This document shows, piece by piece, positions 43,895 through 52,415 of a stretch of DNA of 64,000 nucleotides (position 1 is its first letter; each line of letters opens with the position of its first letter). A model generated the notes under the pieces. It searched no databases and was not told the DNA's origin. It saw only the letters and a program-made list of their open reading frames with translations. The translations under genes were made by a program, and so were the position numbers. Source of the stretch: JAKVBK01 sp022447275 (GTDB taxonomy: Bacteria > Pseudomonadota > Alphaproteobacteria > Rhodobacterales > Rhodobacteraceae); contig CP138932.1 in NCBI GenBank assembly GCA_047125605.1, forward strand, positions 434,001 through 498,000, given 5' to 3'.

Positions 43895-44311
43895 CTACAC
43901 CCCAAGAAGCAGCCGGTCGCAATGGGCGAGCCGTGCCTCAATGGCCGCCTGTGCCGGCGCGGCGCGCTCATGATCTTGGCTGAATTTAGCAGCGGACAGC
44001 AGCGTGCGCATATCGGCCCGGGCCTGAACGCGGGTTGCGGTAATGTCTACTTCGCGCAGGCCATAGGCGAGGGCGTACGGGTGCACAGCATCGAGCAGTT
44101 GCGCAAAATCGGCGCGTCTTTTTGCGGCCAATTCAGTGGCTTCGCTGTCAAACATTGCGCTGTGCTCGGCCACTGCGGTGTAGGCGCCGTTGCAGAGGGC
44201 GAAGGCCGATGCGCGTTGGCCCACTGAGATGGGGAACCCGTCTGCCATCGACGGCCGGCATGTCAGGATTGCGAGAGCCATTGCGAGCGCTAATGTTTGA
44301 AATCTGCCCAT
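43895..44311 (-). CDS. Small exported protein between cobS and cobT
   Basis: A 138-residue protein with a signal peptide (MGRFQTLALAMALAILTCRP ending SMADG). The mature part is Ala-rich and helical, with two cysteines (ALCNGAY and AHCDRLL) that may form a disulfide. No family is recognised. It lies between cobS and cobT on the same strand, but the cobS terminator separates it from cobS. Confidence 0.65.
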   Translation of the reverse strand: MGRFQTLALAMALAILTCRPSMADGFPISVGQRASAFALCNGAYTAVAEHSAMFDSEATELAAKRRADFAQLLDAVHPYALAYGLREVDITATRVQARADMRTLLSAAKFSQDHERAAPAQAAIEARLAHCDRLLLGV

Positions 44312-44488
44312 AAAGTATACTTTACGGGCAATTTAACGTTAATCAATCTTGCAGTTTGAAAGCTTTTGAACCTGTGATGCGGTGCTGGCCCAATTTGCAC
44401 CGAGGCAAAGCAGAACTATGGACTGGCCGCGACCTTACCTGCCTTTGCACGATATCTGCCTCATCGCCACGATCTTTGAGGTGCCAAT

Positions 44489-44517
44489 GAAAAAGGGCGC
44501 AGCTTTCACTGCGCCCT
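44489..44517 (-). terminator. Intrinsic terminator of cobS
   Basis: On the minus strand a 9-bp stem (AGGGCGCAG with CTGCGCCCT) around a six-base loop is followed by TTTTT, 30 bp past the cobS stop: a strong rho-independent terminator. Confidence 0.9.
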
Positions 44518-44546
44518 GCGTCGAAGTCTATGTCAGCGTTGCCGGG

Positions 44547-45515
44547 TCAGGTGGCCTGTGCGACGGCGCTTTCCGGAAGTTCCTCGTTGAAGCAGCGCTG
44601 ATAGAATTCCGCCACGGTTTGACGCTCGAGCTCATCACATTTGTTGAGGAAGGTCAGGCGGAACGCGTATCCCACATCGCGGAAAATCTGCGCATTTTGC
44701 GCCCAGGCGATCACCGTGCGCGGGCTCATGACCGTGGAGAGGTCGCCATTCATGAAGGCGGTGCGGGACAGTTCGGCCACGGTCACCATATGTCCGATCG
44801 TCTTACGGCCTTCAGCGGTGTTATACTGCGGCGCCTTGCTGAGAACGATCGCGGTTTCCGCGTCATGGGACAGGTAGTTGAGCGTGGCAACTAGGCTCCA
44901 GCGATCCATCTGGCCTTGGTTGATTTGCTGCGTGCCATGATACAGGCCGGTCGTATCCCCGAGGCCTACTGTGTTTGAGGTGGCGAACAGGCGGAAGTGT
45001 GGGTTGGGTGTGATTACTTCGTTCTGATCGAGCAGGGTGAGTTTGCCGTCAACCTCCAGCACGCGTTGAATAACAAACATCACGTCGGCGCGGCCGGCAT
45101 CGTATTCGTCGAATACGATTGCTGTGGGATTGCGCAGCGCCCAAGGCAGGATGCCTTCCTGGAATTCCGTAACCTGCACCCCATCGCGCAGTTTGATGGC
45201 GTCTTTCCCGATAAGGTCGATCCGGCTGATGTGGCTGTCCAAGTTGACGCGGACACATGGCCAATTGAGGCGGCTTGCAACCTGTTCGATGTGGGTTGAC
45301 TTGCCGGTCCCGTGGTAGCCCTGAACCATGACGCGGCGGTTGTGGGAAAATCCCGCCAAAATGGCGAGTGTGGTGTCCGGATCAAATTTGTAGGTGCCGT
45401 CGCGCTCGGGCACCCGGTCGGACACCTCCGCAAAGCCCTTAACCACCATGTCGGTATCGATGCCGAACACTTCGCGCACATGGATGTCTTCGGTGGGTTT
45501 GGCGTTTACGTCCAT
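44547..45515 (-). CDS. cobS: Cobaltochelatase CobS subunit (AAA+ ATPase)
   Basis: About 322 residues from ATG at 45515 (MDVNAKPTEDIHVREVFGID), which matches the usual CobS N-terminus and length; the longer frame to 45608 adds unrelated sequence. Walker A is GYHGTGKSTHIEQV and Walker B is AIVFDEYDAGRADVM. It is the ATPase motor of CobNST, paired with CobT. Confidence 0.94.
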   Translation of the reverse strand: MDVNAKPTEDIHVREVFGIDTDMVVKGFAEVSDRVPERDGTYKFDPDTTLAILAGFSHNRRVMVQGYHGTGKSTHIEQVASRLNWPCVRVNLDSHISRIDLIGKDAIKLRDGVQVTEFQEGILPWALRNPTAIVFDEYDAGRADVMFVIQRVLEVDGKLTLLDQNEVITPNPHFRLFATSNTVGLGDTTGLYHGTQQINQGQMDRWSLVATLNYLSHDAETAIVLSKAPQYNTAEGRKTIGHMVTVAELSRTAFMNGDLSTVMSPRTVIAWAQNAQIFRDVGYAFRLTFLNKCDELERQTVAEFYQRCFNEELPESAVAQAT

Positions 45516-45889
45516 GCTCTTGTCCACTTGTCCGTGATTGAATTTTCTACAATTGAGGCGCGCTGGCTCTGCCCTTGGGACAAATGCAATTATAAATTGC
45601 CAAGGCAAGGGGAAGCGCCAATTAGTGTGGCATGTCGTGCATTATTCCGAAGCGGGCCGCAAGAGCCGCGGCTCTTGTTTCTTTCTGATTCTGGAAAATC
45701 TGCTGGTTGGCTGTTCAATCAATGCACGAAATGCGGTGGCATTGATCTCGCCAAACCTTGTCCCATTGTTTCCAAGTGCGGTTAAATATCGGCATTATTT
45801 CGCTCAAATGGTGGGCTGTGGTGGCGTTTGGTCCTTTGCGACAAGGCCGTAGCGGTGACACTGTCTCTCTAAGAAGGTAGAGCAACACT
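45516..45889. other. Spacer upstream of cobS
   Basis: About 370 bp between divergent genes. Plus-strand frames up to 157 codons cover parts of it but overlap cobS antisense or lack a ribosome site. It is AT-richer than the flanking genes. It should contain the cobS promoter; no cobalamin-riboswitch conserved box was recognised. Confidence 0.4.
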
Positions 45890-46483
45890 ATGTTTAACGA
45901 TCATAATATATTTCAAGGTATATATCGCCCCCGTCCTTCCGCCGTAAAGGCGTTCGGGCCTATTTTTTTTGCGTTTTCTTTAGCCGCCGTCGTGTTGCCT
46001 CCTCAAAAGGTTCATGCTGAATTTACGCTGATTGATCGTGCTGATGCATGGTTCTTCTACATGCAAAGAGGTGTTGGACGCGCCTATGCAGCATGTCAGG
46101 TCGTCTCGTGTGAGCGTGGAATATGTGCCCCAAACTCCAGCTCTCGCACACAATTTTCATTGTACGATGCCCGCGACGGACATGGTGTTATGCCCGAGTT
46201 TGTATCGCCCAAACGCGTCGCACCGGGAGAAAGAGCGATACTAGCAGTGCGCGGCCAGCGTTATGAATTGGTGAACCGGCTAAGTTCTCCTCAGTACTAT
46301 CTTCAGGCGAAGACCGGTGAGACCGCACAAGCAATCGTTCGTGCGCTGGTCGATTTGGAGAGCGAAGAGCAGTTGGGGAAATTCACTATAACAGCACCGT
46401 CTGGTCGGGAATATCTTTTCACGGTGCGAGGCGTTACCGAAAGCTTGGTGCGTATGAACCGGCGCTGTACGCGCCGCTATTGA
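45890..46483 (+). CDS. Exported protein of unknown function
   Basis: A 197-residue protein. A long N-terminal region is followed by a hydrophobic stretch and ALA-like end (FGPIFFAFSLAAVVLPPQKV, then HAEF), consistent with a Sec signal peptide. The mature part has four cysteines (ACQVVSCERGICAP and NRRCTRRY) and a beta-rich layout (GREYLFTVRGVTESLVRM). This resembles, distantly, invasion-associated locus B-type periplasmic proteins, but that assignment is weak. Composition is AT-richer than the neighbours. Confidence 0.62.
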   Translation: MFNDHNIFQGIYRPRPSAVKAFGPIFFAFSLAAVVLPPQKVHAEFTLIDRADAWFFYMQRGVGRAYAACQVVSCERGICAPNSSSRTQFSLYDARDGHGVMPEFVSPKRVAPGERAILAVRGQRYELVNRLSSPQYYLQAKTGETAQAIVRALVDLESEEQLGKFTITAPSGREYLFTVRGVTESLVRMNRRCTRRY

Positions 46484-46499
46484 AGGCATTGCAAACGCA

Positions 46500-47378
46500 T
46501 CAAGGACGTATCATTCTAACGCCGGGCAGGTTAGCGATACGGTCTAAATCCAGTTCGTAAGCCCGCGTGAGTTCCCAGATCGTTGCGTCGGTCCATCCGG
46601 GCAACTCAAATTTTTCTTCGAAAGCTTTAGGATCTGCGAACTTGTCGAAAAAGATGTCTGTGATTTTTTGCCTACTTGCACGGTCGAGGTTTGGACGCTC
46701 TTCGAAATACGCTCTCAATCGCTGCATTCCTGCCGGTTTGATCACGCCTTCTAGCATGTCTTCAGTGCCAGATAATGTAATTTCAGATGGATGCCCCGAT
46801 ACGGCCTGAAGGATGTCAGGCCAAATCAGCGGCGTATCTTCATTTGCCCATACGATGATCTCGGAATTTGTCGCGGCCTTTTGAACCATAGAGATCGTTT
46901 CCGACCAGCGTAGAGCTTTTAAATCGACCGGCGCAACAAGCCGTTCGAAGCTAAGTTCGGCACGTATGACACTGTACAGGGCAGGGATGAAAGTTGCCGG
47001 ATTTCGCACGCCAATTGAAAACTGAGTTTCTTGATCAGGGAATAGACCTTGCATTGCGTTTATGCGATCGCCGATCTGGGGATAAATTCTCTGCGGCCCA
47101 ATGGCGAACCTTGGCGCGCACAGAAATCCATCCAGGCTCAGAAAGAGGCGTGTTGCGTTTGTGTCGCCAAGTATTTGTTTGCGAAGTGTATCAGCCATTT
47201 CGAGTGTAGCGTCTGCGCCGCGTAGTTTCGCAAGAGCCTCTCGAAGAAGCGGCCTATAGCGTCTGGGGCCTGGTACTGCGATGCCACTGCGGGCAAGCGC
47301 ACTTTTGTTATTCAGGAGGGCTTTGACAAGGAGGCCCTCGTCGGTGCAATGGGCCCCGAGATGAAAGGCAATTTGCAT
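46500..47378 (-). CDS. Uncharacterised protein, possible sulfotransferase-like N-terminus
   Basis: A 292-residue soluble protein. The opening MQIAFHLGAHCTDEGLLVKA is placed like the P-loop start of sulfotransferase-family proteins, but the conserved KTGTT is replaced, so nucleotide binding is doubtful. Later regions (FSIGVRNPATFIPALYSVIR and IIVWANEDTPLIWPDILQAV) resemble conserved Roseobacter hypotheticals. It converges with the exported-protein gene. Function is unknown. Confidence 0.7.
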   Translation of the reverse strand: MQIAFHLGAHCTDEGLLVKALLNNKSALARSGIAVPGPRRYRPLLREALAKLRGADATLEMADTLRKQILGDTNATRLFLSLDGFLCAPRFAIGPQRIYPQIGDRINAMQGLFPDQETQFSIGVRNPATFIPALYSVIRAELSFERLVAPVDLKALRWSETISMVQKAATNSEIIVWANEDTPLIWPDILQAVSGHPSEITLSGTEDMLEGVIKPAGMQRLRAYFEERPNLDRASRQKITDIFFDKFADPKAFEEKFELPGWTDATIWELTRAYELDLDRIANLPGVRMIRP

Positions 47379-47587
47379 GTTTTCGCATTCTCCGATGCGC
47401 GTTCTGCGCGATTGGGCCGCGCAGGCTTACTTTCAGCCTATGCACAACGCGCAGTGATGGGAACCGTGATCTTAGGTTTCAGCATAGTAGCTTACGCACC
47501 GTGTTACACTGAGTAGGTTAAAAAGAGCATATGTTGGCTTTCACCTCTTGAAGAAGACCTCAACCATGCGGTAATCGAAGCTGCAGT

Positions 47588-47663
47588 GCCGGTCTAGCTC
47601 AGCTGGTAGAGCGTCTGATTTGTAATCAGGGGGTCGGGGGTTCGAGTCCCTCGACCGGCACCA
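47588..47663 (+). tRNA. tRNA-Thr (TGT)
   Basis: A 76-nt tRNA including encoded CCA. Acceptor GCCGGTC pairs with GACCGGC. The D-arm GCTCAGCTGGTAGAGC, the anticodon loop CTGATTTGTAATCAG with anticodon TGT, and the T-arm GGGGGTTCGAGTCCCTC are clear. An integrase fragment begins 43 bp downstream, marking it as an attachment site for an integrated element. Confidence 0.97.
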
Positions 47664-47705
47664 CACTACTCCTTGTTAATTCAATAGAATCAAGGAAGTA
47701 GCCTA

Positions 47706-47897
47706 ATGGAAGTGCTCAGCGCCGTTTTCCAAGAATATCAAGACCTTAGGGGAATGAACCCGAAGCCAGCCGTACAGTCTGTAGAACGACTCATTGAGGT
47801 TGTCGGTGATCTACCAATTGACCAGTACACAAGGAGCCATGCGAAGGCTTTCCTTCAGTCCTACCGTAAGCAAAAGACCAGCACCCGTAGGAGGTGA
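47706..47897 (+). pseudogene. Truncated tyrosine integrase, N-terminal fragment
   Basis: About 63 codons beginning MEVLSAVFQEYQDLRGMNPK. The sequence resembles the N-terminal SAM-like core-binding domain of phage-type integrases (SVERLIEVVGDLPIDQYTRS, HAKAFLQSYRKQ), and the catalytic tyrosine-recombinase domain is missing. The stop codon at 47895 is formed where IS3-like end sequence (TGATCAGCCCCACATAAG) begins, so the IS appears to have inserted and truncated the gene. It sits directly after tRNA-Thr, the usual place for an integrase. Confidence 0.7.
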
Positions 47898-48306
47898 TCA
47901 GCCCCACATAAGTGGTCCAGTTTGAATGTTAGTGCATGATTGGCCTGGGTTCCATCGGGATGATAGTTTCCGGGGCCGGTGGGCGGTAGCCCAGAGCACT
48001 GTGTGGTTGCTTGGTGTTGTAGTGTTTCCGCCATTGTTCGATCAGTATTTGTGCCTCTCGTAAGCTGTAGAAGACCTCCCCGTTCAGCAGTTCGTCGCTG
48101 AAGCGGGCGTTGAAGCTTTCGCAGTATCCGTTCTCCCCAGGTGATCCTGGCTCGATGTACGCGGTCCTGGCGCCGACCGCTGCAATCCAGTTCCTCACAG
48201 CCTCTGCGATGAACGCAGGTCCATTATCTGATCGGATGTAAGCAGGGACACCACGCAGGATGAACAGGTCCGTCAGCGCGTCGATGACCTCATTCATCAT
48301 TTCCAC
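47895..48306 (-). mobile_element. Truncated IS3-family insertion sequence
   Basis: The minus strand encodes the C-terminal half of an IS3-type transposase (rve domain): VIDALTDLFILRGVPAYIRS, DNGPAFIAEAV, and PGSPGENGYCESFNARFSDE, which includes the final aspartate-to-glutamate spacing of the DDE triad. The right end at 47895 carries an IS3-like terminal sequence. The other end, with the N-terminal half and OrfA, is gone; homology breaks at about 48295, where the oxidoreductase stop codon lies. About 400 bp of an element normally about 1.2 kb remain. Confidence 0.85.
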
Positions 48307-49409
48307 GGCATGACGAGATACTTCTCCCCGGTTTTCATTCTGCGATAATCGGTTACCGCTTTCTTGGTGAGCATTTCCTCGAGGCTAACGCGCTCTTTGT
48401 AGTGGCTAGCAAAAGTGGTTGTCAGGTTCACCAGCACGCGTTTGCGCATACGTCCAATTGTTTCTTTTCCAGCGGATTGAAGGAATGGAAACAAGAGCCA
48501 GCCAGACAGTGTCCATCCAAACCCATAGCTGGGCGACAAGGTCGTCAGCCCCATATCGAGACGGCCGTAGATGAACATGCGCTTCTGCAGGCTGGAGCCG
48601 TACCGCGAATACTCGGTCATCTTTGCACTGGCCACCTGCTCCATTGCCTTGAAAACAGTATCTACCAATTTTCCGCCGCCGATCGGGTCAAACCCATAGA
48701 AAGCCCTTGTGTCCGCAATTGCTGTTCTGAGGTGCTGCATAAAGGCGGCATCGGACGAGTTCACGATATGGGTAGAGCCCAGGTTTTTAAGCACATCGAC
48801 CTGGGACTCTTTGCGGACAATATTCACGAGACCAATCCCATCCTCGTTGCAGATGCGTGTCAGCATTTGCCCAAGGTTGGAGGCGCCTACAGTGTGAAGA
48901 ATTGCATCTTGTCCATCGCTTTTTGCGTTTTCGACGAAGCCGAGCGCGGTCATTGGATTGACGAATGCGCTAGCGCCATCTTCTGCGGAGTAGTCACCCA
49001 GTGGTAAGCACAAGGGGGCCTCTGCAATGCAATACTGGCTATAGGCATTGCCAGGCACACAGGCCACCCGCTGCCCCATGAGGGCCTTGGCAGCCGCCCC
49101 ATCGCCCGTGGCAACGACGGTGCCTGCGCCTTCGTTGCCGGCCGGCAGTTTCAGTCCGTGACGCCCCTTGGAACCGTTGTTGAAGGGCTCCGGTACGGTT
49201 GCAACATATTTCCCCGCTGAATACTCTGCTTCTCCCATGTCGGCCGCTCCGACGAGGATGGCGAGGTCAGAAGGGTTGATCGGTGCAGCTTCCATTTTAA
49301 CGAGCACCTGATTGCCCACGGGATCAGGAAATGTGACATCCTCGATCGTGACCGTCAGCTCTCCATCGCTTTGCAGCGTGGTGAAGAGTTGCTTTCCGGA
49401 GGTGCTCAT
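48297..49409 (-). CDS. Zinc-independent alcohol dehydrogenase/quinone oxidoreductase (MDR family)
   Basis: About 370 residues from ATG at 49409 (MSTSGKQLFTTLQSDGELTV), with GGAG eight bases upstream. Medium-chain dehydrogenase/reductase: catalytic-fold motifs VLVKMEAAPINPSDLAILVG and GLKLPAGNEGAGTVVATGDG, and a cofactor-binding Rossmann fold near AILHTVGASNLGQML. The catalytic-zinc cysteine/histidine pattern is absent. Its last codons overlap the IS3 remnant boundary; the stop is intact, and the IS scar begins right at the 3' end. Confidence 0.85.
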   Translation of the reverse strand: MSTSGKQLFTTLQSDGELTVTIEDVTFPDPVGNQVLVKMEAAPINPSDLAILVGAADMGEAEYSAGKYVATVPEPFNNGSKGRHGLKLPAGNEGAGTVVATGDGAAAKALMGQRVACVPGNAYSQYCIAEAPLCLPLGDYSAEDGASAFVNPMTALGFVENAKSDGQDAILHTVGASNLGQMLTRICNEDGIGLVNIVRKESQVDVLKNLGSTHIVNSSDAAFMQHLRTAIADTRAFYGFDPIGGGKLVDTVFKAMEQVASAKMTEYSRYGSSLQKRMFIYGRLDMGLTTLSPSYGFGWTLSGWLLFPFLQSAGKETIGRMRKRVLVNLTTTFASHYKERVSLEEMLTKKAVTDYRRMKTGEKYLVMPWK

Positions 49410-50060
49410 ATCGAATTCTCCAAATTTTATGCCGGCATGCAAATTGGGTCAGGTAGGGCTTTTCGCTATGTAGGCGCCGGCGAGGACATCACAGATACCC
49501 TGCGGATCGAACAGCAGAAGCGCCCCAGTCGCAACAATCATTTTTGAGCCGCAAGAAATTGAGGACACCACCTGACAGATTGAAAAGCAACCGATCCTTT
49601 CAAGATGAAGCGGATACACAAAGAAAGCTGTTGGACGGCCCCTGTGTTGCTGGAGCATTTGCCGAAATATGCGTGCGATGCAATCAGATGCCGTTTGTAA
49701 AACGTCAATCTCGACGACGAGACGGCCTTAGGCAGCACCCCGCTCTACGAACGTGCCGGCGATGCAGCCGCAGCAGCAGCCATAAAGTTCGAAATACCCT
49801 GATGCTCAGTGCGCTGGATCGTTACGAAAGTAGCTTTATCAGCGCCAAGGGGGATCATGCGCTGTGCTGGTTTAAAAAACCTGAGCCAAGCGGTCGAAAC
49901 GGCGTGTAAAATGTCGTTTTTCCTCTGAACGCTCTCGTCGAACACCGGAAAAATAGAGCGGAATCGTGGTGTCGTTCGTTAGCAAACTGTCGATGTTTGT
50001 CTCGGCGCCAAGTCGATGTGATGCCCTATCGCACGGCACGTGTCGGATGTTTCTTACCGA
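49410..50060. other. Decayed intergenic region
   Basis: About 650 bp without an intact gene. Several short frames on both strands show protein-like stretches that are interrupted; for example, the plus frame near 49708-49788 reads DETALGSTPLYERAGDAAAA. These look like worn-out gene pieces. No terminal repeats, start sites or known domains can be assigned. Its position between an integrase/IS scar and the zinc locus suggests a graveyard of an earlier island. Confidence 0.4.
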
Positions 50061-51275
50061 CTATTCCGCTCGTAGCGTGGCCACGCTCTTAGGCCACGGG
50101 TCCGCAAAGCTGCTGCTGCCGGTTTTCCAAGCCTCGATCTCGTCTTGGGTGCAAAAGCATGTCTGCAACGCCGCCACAAAATCATTTAGTTGAGAAGCAT
50201 CTCCAATGACTGTTAATTGGCATCGCCGATCTCCAAAGTCTGGGTGAGCTGCCGTGAGTTTGTCGCGCATGGCGTCTTTTTCCCAGTCTGTCAGGTTCAG
50301 GCTCTCGTCTTCTAGCGCCGCGATTTTCCAGAAGTTCAAGATTTCTAGGCCGACACTGCCGCCTGTCTGGTTCCAAAGCAGCACCAGATTGTCTCGGGTG
50401 GGCAGCCAGAAAAACCCTTTGCTGCGGTATATGCCCGTGCCCAGATACTGATTGTAGACATCCCATAAACGTTGCGGATGAAACGGCCTCGAGTCGCGTA
50501 AAATCCGGCTGTCCAGCGCGTAGGTCTCGGGCTGCGCCATGGGCGCCTCTGTATGGTCTGCTTCCCATTCCGTCAGTTCTTGGCCCAATGTTTCAACCCG
50601 CCCAAAATCGTAGGCGGGCATGTCGAGGATCTTTGCTAGGTTCATGTTGCCCCATTGCATGGCCAAGATGTCTGCCTGGGGGTTGAGAGGGTGGATTGCG
50701 TGGGCGACATTTTGAAGAACGCTGGTATCCACCTTGTCCGCCTTGCTGAGCAAGACGCGGTTGGAGAACATCACTTGCTCGGCCAACAGATTGGCAACGC
50801 CGCGCCGGCCCGCTTGCAGGTTCGCGCTGGCATCACGGTGGATCGCGCGGCCAAGGTCATGATCCTGTTGCAGGACAACCGTATCCACCACCGACAGAAA
50901 CCCGTGCAGTCGCAGTGTGGGCATTGTCTGGATAGCCTCGAGCAGCGGCCATGGGTGCGTGCTGCCCGATGTTTCAATGATAAGATGCGTCACCTCGCCG
51001 TCTGCCAGAACTTTGCCAACGGCTTCCGCGAAATGTGGCAATCCTTGAGAACTGCTAATACTGCCGCCTGGGATGGAGGCGAAATGCGGGCTGTTGCGCG
51101 AGATCACTTCCGTCGTGTCGAGGATGGAGCCATCGACATCGAGGGTACTCATTTCGTTGACCAGTATCCCCAGCGTGACATTGGGTAATTGACGTGCTTG
51201 CACGAGCAGGCCTTGCAGGAGGGTCGTTTTGCCCGCACCAAGGAAGCCATTCAGAATTGTTGTAGGGATCGGCAT
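50061..51275 (-). CDS. COG0523 GTPase with CxCC replaced by SxSS
   Basis: A 404-residue G3E-family GTPase of the COG0523 metallochaperone group. Walker A is GFLGAGKTTLL; the switch and base-recognition motifs are IIETSGSTHP and LLSKADKVD. The metal-binding CxCC motif of the family (GCICC in the canonical paralogue encoded at 52400-53371) is here S72-I-S74-S75 in IPGGSISSSQG, so all three cysteines are serine. A CFC pair remains near the C-terminus (residues 373-375). It belongs to the minus-strand zur-linked gene group. Metal transfer by the usual site is unlikely, so the role may differ from that of its partner. Confidence 0.88.
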   Translation of the reverse strand: MPIPTTILNGFLGAGKTTLLQGLLVQARQLPNVTLGILVNEMSTLDVDGSILDTTEVISRNSPHFASIPGGSISSSQGLPHFAEAVGKVLADGEVTHLIIETSGSTHPWPLLEAIQTMPTLRLHGFLSVVDTVVLQQDHDLGRAIHRDASANLQAGRRGVANLLAEQVMFSNRVLLSKADKVDTSVLQNVAHAIHPLNPQADILAMQWGNMNLAKILDMPAYDFGRVETLGQELTEWEADHTEAPMAQPETYALDSRILRDSRPFHPQRLWDVYNQYLGTGIYRSKGFFWLPTRDNLVLLWNQTGGSVGLEILNFWKIAALEDESLNLTDWEKDAMRDKLTAAHPDFGDRRCQLTVIGDASQLNDFVAALQTCFCTQDEIEAWKTGSSSFADPWPKSVATLRAE

Positions 51276-51356
51276 AACAGAGGCGGCTCTTTTGCTTTTT
51301 GGGATGTGTTCAGGAACTGACGCCTGGCGGTGAATGTGGGTGAGCTGTATCTGGGG

Positions 51357-52415
51357 TCACGCAGTGCGCGCGTAGCGATCACCGGCGCGCAGGGGGGCCC
51401 ACAACACACGGCCCTGCACGTCCCCTACCAAAATATGCAGGCCAACGACAGCGATCGCTGCAACCTCTGCCCCAGTAGGGCGTGAGACGACAAAGGCAGA
51501 CTTGGTTGGATCAAGCTCCGCCAGTTGCACCATGCCATCGCGGAAGCCGGCGAAGACCGCCTCTTCTCCGGGAAGGGGGCACAGGGTCGAGACAAGCTCA
51601 TCTTCGTTATAGGCGACGCAGACCGGCTTGCGGTCGGTGGGCCCGTCTTTCCCGTCGAAGGGCCAGGCGATGGCCTCATCTTCCCCTGAGGTGACCAGAT
51701 GTGGCGTGCTGCCCACCCAGACCAGGCTTTGGATTTTGGTTTTGTAGCCGGGCATCGTAAAGCCACCCTTGCCCCGCAACCGCCAGGCATGCAGCGTCTT
51801 CTCCTGCATGGAGCTGACCAGATACTTGCCGTCAGGACTGAAGGTGGTGTCGCCGTGAAACCCTTTCCAAAATAGCTTCTTCGACTTCCAGCGCTTTTCC
51901 CGGGCCCAGATTGTCGCGCCTCCGTAATGGGTGACGGCGAGCCGCTTTCCCTTGGCGTCAAATGCAAGCCCGCCCACGGTGCTGGGATGCTCTAGCAGGG
52001 CAGGCTTTGGCTCATCGCGCATCCATATCTGCACCGTTCGGCCCGATGAACAGACCAGTTGGCCGTGGCTTGCTGCAACGCAGTCCACCCAGCGGGTGCC
52101 AAATGAGGCCAATTCCTGAATCTCGCCATCGGGTGAAATGCGCAGGCAGCGGCCGTCATCGCCCCCGGTCAGAACATGGGCGCCATCGGATGCGATACAG
52201 AGAACAACGCCTGAATGCGCCTTTACCTCACTGGGTGCAGCCCCCGGTGAGAAGAAGCGCACCATGCCATCGCCAAAAGCAACGGCGACAGCCTCGCCTG
52301 CCGTGACTGCCCCGGTGACGGGGGCCCCGAACTCAAAACGTGTGCCGCGTTGTTCAAGCGCGGTTGGGGCGGCTTTGGGTTTTGTGGGCGCATCCGCCGC
52401 TATGCCGCCTTGCAC
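51357..52415 (-). CDS. WD40-repeat protein of the zinc locus
   Basis: A 352-residue protein built of WD40-type beta-propeller repeats, visible as repeating blocks such as VVLCIASDGAHVLTGGDDGR, HGQLVCSSGRTVQIW, TTFSPDGKYLVSSMQEKTL and HLVTSGEDEAIAWPF. It has no signal peptide and probably acts as a cytoplasmic scaffold. Its start lies 16 bp inside the end of the canonical COG0523 gene, so the two are translationally coupled. WD40 proteins of this kind are known beside COG0523 genes in alphaproteobacteria, but the function is undefined. Confidence 0.85.
   Translation of the reverse strand: MQGGIAADAPTKPKAAPTALEQRGTRFEFGAPVTGAVTAGEAVAVAFGDGMVRFFSPGAAPSEVKAHSGVVLCIASDGAHVLTGGDDGRCLRISPDGEIQELASFGTRWVDCVAASHGQLVCSSGRTVQIWMRDEPKPALLEHPSTVGGLAFDAKGKRLAVTHYGGATIWAREKRWKSKKLFWKGFHGDTTFSPDGKYLVSSMQEKTLHAWRLRGKGGFTMPGYKTKIQSLVWVGSTPHLVTSGEDEAIAWPFDGKDGPTDRKPVCVAYNEDELVSTLCPLPGEEAVFAGFRDGMVQLAELDPTKSAFVVSRPTGAEVAAIAVVGLHILVGDVQGRVLWAPLRAGDRYARTA

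Noticed and set aside
45516..45889. Possible cobalamin riboswitch upstream of cobS
   Set aside because: The characteristic conserved B12-box sequence is not visible on either strand.
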